From positions 1 to 20,798 of IMG/VR virus record IMGVR_UViG_3300021961_000774: a stretch of 20,798 nt of DNA. One strand, 5' to 3'. This document shows, in pieces, positions 17,064 to 20,798 of this stretch (position 1 is the first letter of the stretch; every line of letters begins with the position of its first letter). The translations under genes and the position numbers were made by a program. The stretch comes from a virus. The notes beneath the pieces are model-generated. The model made no database searches and was not told the DNA's origin. It saw only the letters and a list, made by a program, of their open reading frames with translations.

Positions 17064-18248
17064 TACTTTGAAGTCCTCGATAACAAGATTGAATGTTATG
17101 GTTTTTATGCAGACGGAGAAATCCACAAAACCCTTCCCGACGATGCAAAATACACTTGGAGTTATAATCCCAACATTTCATTAGATTCTGTTGAATATAT
17201 GAATCTTCGTGTTGGTGGTAAGGACATTGGCGAAGTGTGCCCAGACCATCTTAAAGAAGATTGGAAGATTGCATCTGATAGGCTCAAGGCTTATATGAGG
17301 TCTTTTGTAACTGCCAAGATTAATCTTGAACATAACTGTTTCTATGACTTGGTGCCAGAGCGGTTCTTGCTTGAATATTTCTCGATTAAATCCAAGATTA
17401 CACAATGGGTGCAAGAAAACCACAAAGCACCAGACAACTATGAATTTATGGTAGACCTTGCCAAGTTTGTAGACGACATTAAGCGTCAAAAGCTTGAGAT
17501 TGACCTTGCACCGCTTAACACAAAGATTGCGAATCCTCGCACCAAAGCGATGCGTAAAAAGCTTGAAACAATGCCACCATTTGTTCGCTACAATATGTTT
17601 GGCACGATTACTGGTCGCCTATCGACTATTGAGAACTCGTTTCCAATTCTGTCTCTCGACAAAAACTATCGTTCCGTAATTAAGCCTACAAATGATTGGT
17701 TTGTTGAACTAGACTTTAATGGTGCAGAACTGCGTACATTCTTGGCTCTTGCTGGTCATAAACAGCCAGACGTAGACATTCACGATTGGAATGTTGAGAA
17801 CGTGTTTGGTGGTGGTATTACGCGAGAAGAAGCAAAAGAGAAAATTTTTGCTTGGTTATATGGTTCTGGCAAGAAGGATACAATCTTGTCTAAGATTTAC
17901 GACCGTGATATGGTTCGTGAGAGGTATTGGAATGGTTACGAGGTCAACACGCCTTATAATCGTAAGATTGAGTCCGATAGACACCACGCAATGTCTTATA
18001 TTATTCAATCTACGTTCTCCGATATTGTGTTAAGACAAGCAATTAAGGTGCATAACTTTTTGAAAGATAAGAAGTCGTTTATTTCATTTGCTATTCACGA
18101 TAATATCGTTCTTGATATTGCAGATGATGAAAAAAGATTGCTTAGAGAGATTATGAACATCTTCTCTAATACAGATTATGGACTATTTAAAGTAAATATC
18201 AAAGTAGGAAATGACTACGGAGATATGAAAACTTTGGGTAAAAACTAA
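17061..18248 (+). CDS. compact family A DNA polymerase without exonuclease domain
   Basis: A 395-aa protein with the Pol I palm and fingers: TGRLST (184-189); motif A Asp218-Phe-Asn-Gly-Ala-Glu223-Leu-Arg225; O helix Arg255-x3-Lys259-x3-Phe263-x3-Tyr267-Gly268 with the same spacing as E. coli Pol I R754/K758/F762/Y766; Gln316 and Asp321; motif C His346-Asp347-Asn348. Both metal-binding Asp residues are present, but the usual Glu of HDE is Asn. The first 150 residues match a thumb-like region, not a 3'-5' exonuclease; any proofreading domain must be elsewhere. The start is TTG at 17061, four bases after AGGAGG (17051-17056). The gene is visibly richer in G+C than its upstream neighbour. It probably extends phage DNA or repairs it. 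Confidence 0.9.
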   Translation: MYFEVLDNKIECYGFYADGEIHKTLPDDAKYTWSYNPNISLDSVEYMNLRVGGKDIGEVCPDHLKEDWKIASDRLKAYMRSFVTAKINLEHNCFYDLVPERFLLEYFSIKSKITQWVQENHKAPDNYEFMVDLAKFVDDIKRQKLEIDLAPLNTKIANPRTKAMRKKLETMPPFVRYNMFGTITGRLSTIENSFPILSLDKNYRSVIKPTNDWFVELDFNGAELRTFLALAGHKQPDVDIHDWNVENVFGGGITREEAKEKIFAWLYGSGKKDTILSKIYDRDMVRERYWNGYEVNTPYNRKIESDRHHAMSYIIQSTFSDIVLRQAIKVHNFLKDKKSFISFAIHDNIVLDIADDEKRLLREIMNIFSNTDYGLFKVNIKVGNDYGDMKTLGKN

Positions 18249-18255
18249 TTATAAC

Positions 18256-19341
18256 ATGGAAACAGCATTACAAAAGATTGAAAAACAAGCTTTAGAAGAG
18301 ATTAAAGATTATTCTACGGGAAAGAAATACTTTGTTAGTGATTTTCAAGAGAGAGTAAGAAAGAAGAATATTAAAGCAAAGAAGAGATTAATTGGAACAG
18401 GTAATGAAGGTGCGTTATCTGGTCTTGGTGCTATGGAAGAAGAAAAGAAGAAGACACATAGACTTGATAAAGAGTATGACCTATCTGCGCTTAAGAAAGG
18501 CACGAAGGTTGAAATGGAACATGAGAAGGGTGTAAAAAATAAGAAACGTGCCCATGATATGGCAGAGAAAACAGCTAAAGACCATTTAGATGAAGACCCA
18601 AAATATTATGATAAATTAGAGAAGATTGAAGAATCTATAAAACAATATGCTGCTTTAGAAGAAGGTATTCTTCAATGGCTAGGATTAGCTAAACCAGATA
18701 AAGAAATAGAACCATATTTAGATTATAGTCAACCAGACGGAGCAAATCAATTATATATTGGTGCTTTTCCATCAATTGTTAGAGGTGAAATGGAAGATGC
18801 TAAGAAAAAGTTTGATAAAATCTATAATATGTCAATTGATGCTAAACAGATAATGTCAAGAAATTCTCCAAAAGAATATAGTGAATTAACTGCGGGAGAT
18901 AATCCTTTTATAATTGATACATATGCGATTGAAGATTTAGATTTAGATGAAACTACAGATGCTGCTAGAATTCAAGAAGAAAACATCATTCTCACAACTG
19001 CTGCCGAATTGGTGGCTCGCGATGTAAAGGCTGGTCTAAGAGTTTTGGTGGTATGTTCCGAAGGACGTAATCGCTCTGTAGCCACTTCTATTGTCGCATT
19101 AAGAACTTTGGGAATGAATCCACAAGAAGCTTATCAAGCAATTAAGGCTGCTAGAGCAAAAACTATGGATGAAGTTGAATTAATTAAAGCAGCAAAAGAG
19201 AACAGGCGCGCAAAAAAAATGAATAAACCTATATTTCATATTAACAATAAACCACATGCAAGATTCATTAAGTTTACAGGAATAACTCCAGATAAGATAG
19301 AAGAAATGGTACGAAGATTCCTTGCCAAGATTCTTCATTGA
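18256..19341 (+). CDS. DUF5661-like / dual-specificity phosphatase fusion
   Basis: A 361-aa protein in two parts. Residues about 75-128 (LSALKKGTKVEMEHEKG, then AEKTAKDHLDEDPKYYDKLEKIE) carry the K-G-x-x-V-E-x-EH and DHL-E-P-x-YY-x-L pattern of DUF5661, a short module common in phages and of unknown function. Residues about 164-310 form a phosphatase-like domain: LYIGAFPSI, acidic IEDLDLDE (225-232, possible general acid) and the P loop VVCSEGRNRSV with Cys267 and Arg273 (CX5R). The His usually before Cys is Val. It should remove phosphate from a protein or small molecule; the substrate is unknown. A C-terminal extension of about 50 basic residues follows. No Shine-Dalgarno is evident; it begins seven bases after the polymerase stop. 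Confidence 0.8.
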   Translation: METALQKIEKQALEEIKDYSTGKKYFVSDFQERVRKKNIKAKKRLIGTGNEGALSGLGAMEEEKKKTHRLDKEYDLSALKKGTKVEMEHEKGVKNKKRAHDMAEKTAKDHLDEDPKYYDKLEKIEESIKQYAALEEGILQWLGLAKPDKEIEPYLDYSQPDGANQLYIGAFPSIVRGEMEDAKKKFDKIYNMSIDAKQIMSRNSPKEYSELTAGDNPFIIDTYAIEDLDLDETTDAARIQEENIILTTAAELVARDVKAGLRVLVVCSEGRNRSVATSIVALRTLGMNPQEAYQAIKAARAKTMDEVELIKAAKENRRAKKMNKPIFHINNKPHARFIKFTGITPDKIEEMVRRFLAKILH

Positions 19342-19365
19342 TGTTAAGATATAGGTGAGGAAAAA

Positions 19366-19773
19366 ATGACATACACATCTGCTGTAGCTGTTGTAGTTAT
19401 CAATCAAAAAAATGAAATCCTATCGCTTCTGAGGTCAGAAACAGATGATTGGAGGCCATTGCATTGGGGGCTTCCGGGCGGCCATATCGATGAAGGTGAG
19501 ACACCTTTTGAAGCTGCTATCCGTGAAACAAAAGAAGAGTGTAATTTGGATATTAATCCAATTTATGCTGGTCATATTATGACTGATGAAAATTACAAAA
19601 TTTATTTGTATTATGCAGTTCAATATTCTGGTGATATTGAACTTAGTTATGAACATAGCGATTTTAAATGGTATTCTAGAGAAGCACTATTAGAGGTTCA
19701 AAATAGAACACCATTACTGTATACTAATGTCTGTAAGGCATTTGATGAAAGAAGTATAAATGAGATAAAATGA
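19366..19773 (+). CDS. Nudix hydrolase
   Basis: A 135-aa protein, the usual size for a single Nudix fold. The Nudix box starts at Gly39 (GGHIDEGETPFEAAIRETKE), with Glu45, Arg53, Glu54, Glu57 and Glu58 in register; only the late Gly is replaced by Asn60. It hydrolyses a nucleoside diphosphate linked to another group; the substrate (damaged dNTP, NAD-type or capped RNA) cannot be told from the box. The stretch WRPLHWGLPGG before the box is common in MutT-like clean-up enzymes. GTGAGG precedes the ATG. Its last codons overlap the next gene by ATGA, so the two are translationally coupled. Confidence 0.93.
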   Translation: MTYTSAVAVVVINQKNEILSLLRSETDDWRPLHWGLPGGHIDEGETPFEAAIRETKEECNLDINPIYAGHIMTDENYKIYLYYAVQYSGDIELSYEHSDFKWYSREALLEVQNRTPLLYTNVCKAFDERSINEIK

Positions 19774-20585
19774 ACATCATAGGATTAGGAAACATTGGCT
19801 GCTCAATAGCCAAACAATTTGCTAAATATAAACAATTCTCTACCCATCTTGTTGATACTGAAAATCAAGGTGGTAGCTGCTTTGTATTGCCAGAATTTAA
19901 CAAAGCAGAAGATTATGAGAACAAATACGCCAATCTTCCTTTTGAATTAGAGGAAGATTTAACTGTCATACTATCTGGTGATGAATTGATGTGTTGTTCT
20001 GTCTTACGTATTTTAGAACAATACAGAAATCTTGACCTACACGTTATATATGTAAAACCAGATACAAAGTTTCTAACTCAAACACAGATTATGATAGACC
20101 GTACTGTGAGTGGTGTACTACAAGAGTTAACAAGGTCAGCAAAAATTTCTTCAATGTTTCTTGTTGACTTAAAAAAAGTTTCTGATATAGTAGGTAAAGT
20201 GGCTCTCAAGGACAGAGAGATAAAACAATACGAACTTATTGCCACTTCGTATTATATGAAAAATATGTTTGATAATATTCAGCCAGTTCTCGACAAGACA
20301 ATTGATAGTCCAACCACATATTCTATAAAAACTTTTGGAATTATGGATTTGGATAGTGGAGAAGAAAAGTTCTTTTACCCCCTTGACGAGATACGCGAGA
20401 AGAGATATAGTTACTACATCAACAAAGAAAAGTTAGACTCCGATGTTGACCTCTCGGACCACATAGAGCATCAAATAAGTTCTAAGTTTGTGGAAAACCT
20501 AAAGGTTTCATATGCAGTCTACGAAAGTCCACTAGAGCAATCTAGCGTGTTCATAGAAGTAAAAACACCACATATTCAATCATGA
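19770..20585 (+). CDS. possible FtsZ/tubulin-fold protein
   Basis: A 271-aa soluble protein starting with a Gly-rich nucleotide-type turn (IIGLGNIGCSIAKQF, residues 3-17) and VDTE at 28-31. A second loop (LSGDELMCCSVLRILEQ, 68-84) is followed by a strand HVIYVKPD (91-98), a helix with Arg111 and GVLQELTRSA (115-124), and a strand FLVDLKKVSDIVG (130-142). This strand-loop-helix order follows the FtsZ/tubulin GTPase core, but the GGGTGTG signature is missing. Related phage proteins, as I recall them, keep GGSGS there. The C-terminal part (TFGIMDLDSGEEKFFYP, then EIREKRYSYYIN) would be the second domain. A dinucleotide-binding fold is the main alternative. It overlaps both neighbours by ATGA. 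Confidence 0.5.
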   Translation: MNIIGLGNIGCSIAKQFAKYKQFSTHLVDTENQGGSCFVLPEFNKAEDYENKYANLPFELEEDLTVILSGDELMCCSVLRILEQYRNLDLHVIYVKPDTKFLTQTQIMIDRTVSGVLQELTRSAKISSMFLVDLKKVSDIVGKVALKDREIKQYELIATSYYMKNMFDNIQPVLDKTIDSPTTYSIKTFGIMDLDSGEEKFFYPLDEIREKRYSYYINKEKLDSDVDLSDHIEHQISSKFVENLKVSYAVYESPLEQSSVFIEVKTPHIQS

Positions 20586-20798
20586 TTATTAGAAACTCAA
20601 TCATTCCACGACTATTAAGTAACAAATATCTATACATTGATATATACGCAATTACGCTTTATCCTTTCGTTTTTGTTAGAGATGAAAGCGACGATGTAAC
20701 TAATAACCATGAAAGTATTCATTTAGCGCAGCAAAGAGAATTATTTATAATTCCTTTTTATGTTCTTTATGTTTATGAATATTTTAAAAATAAATTAA
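20582..20798 (+). CDS. HEXXH-motif protein, partial (runs off the window)
   Basis: The ATG at 20582 overlaps the previous TGA (ATGA), and the frame stays open for 72 codons to the window end, so the C-terminus is missing. His43-Glu-Ser-Ile-His47 forms an HEXXH zinc-binding motif in the setting NNHESIHLAQQREL, followed by a hydrophobic aromatic segment (about 54-68) that may enter the membrane. Similar short HE-x-IH-x2-Q-x2-E proteins are common in Bacteroidota and phages and are thought, without proof, to be peptidase-like. A conserved upstream segment LYPFVFVRDE (26-35) precedes the motif. Co-translation with the tubulin-like gene suggests a linked role. Confidence 0.7.
   Translation, partial: MIIRNSIIPRLLSNKYLYIDIYAITLYPFVFVRDESDDVTNNHESIHLAQQRELFIIPFYVLYVYEYFKNKL

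Noticed and set aside
18182-18189. ACTATTTA near the end of the polymerase gene, 66 bases before the phosphatase ATG
   Set aside because: It is coding sequence (Gly-Leu-Phe-Lys codons) and farther from a start codon than the other copies. It could serve the accessory block, but I do not count it without transcript data.
1-20798. tRNA genes, CRISPR arrays, insertion sequences, integrase or attachment sites
   Set aside because: Reading through the gaps, which are all short, showed no cloverleaf-like sequence, regularly spaced repeats or recombinase genes. A covariance search was not possible here.

Overview
The window is about 20.8 kb of AT-rich DNA (roughly one third G+C by eye). All recognisable genes are on the + strand, packed tightly, mostly with clear GGAG/GAGG-type ribosome binding sites. 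The gene content is a contractile-tailed (myovirus-type) phage with a large genome, distantly T4-like. It has a tail sheath, a tail tube, a second tube-like protein, a gp15-like terminator, a zinc-ribbon gp26-family baseplate/assembly protein, a long tape measure and baseplate genes. I see no integrase, repressor, tRNA, rRNA, insertion sequence or CRISPR array. The protein families recall uncultured marine or freshwater phages, but the host cannot be read from the sequence.

Layout. 1-154: the tail end of an upstream gene, a near-perfect palindrome, a strong terminator and a promoter-like motif. 155-559: small beta-rich head decoration or fibre candidate, followed by a terminator. 653-2732: neck/connector-like protein and tail terminator. 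2802-5630: unusually long tail sheath. 5664-7329: tail tube and a longer tube paralogue. 7346-8399: zinc-ribbon protein and a short overlapping ORF, probably joined by a +1 programmed frameshift on seven T's, closed by a terminator. 8465-12105: small unknown protein and tape measure. 12143-17052: four baseplate or virion genes, including a LysM-like gp53-type protein. 17061-18248: a compact family A DNA polymerase lacking an exonuclease domain. 18256-20798: accessory block with a DUF5661-like/dual-specificity phosphatase fusion, a Nudix hydrolase, a possible FtsZ/tubulin-fold protein and a HEXXH protein cut by the window end.

An eight-base motif, ACTATTTA (one copy CCTATTTA), stands 16-53 bases before the start codon of six genes, in nearly every true intergenic gap of the tail region. 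It is the best candidate for the phage's late promoter and divides the structural genes into about six transcription units: head protein; neck + terminator; sheath; tube + tube-like + assembly protein; 108-aa protein + tape measure; baseplate operon. The T4 late element TATAAATA is not seen in these positions on the + strand.

How the genes work together: the structural genes supply a complete contractile tail in assembly order. The downstream block is translationally chained (ATGA overlaps join Nudix, tubulin-like and HEXXH genes). It couples a polymerase with nucleotide clean-up, possible phosphate signalling and a possible cytoskeletal or GTPase-fold protein. That last block is the least explained and most interesting part of the window.
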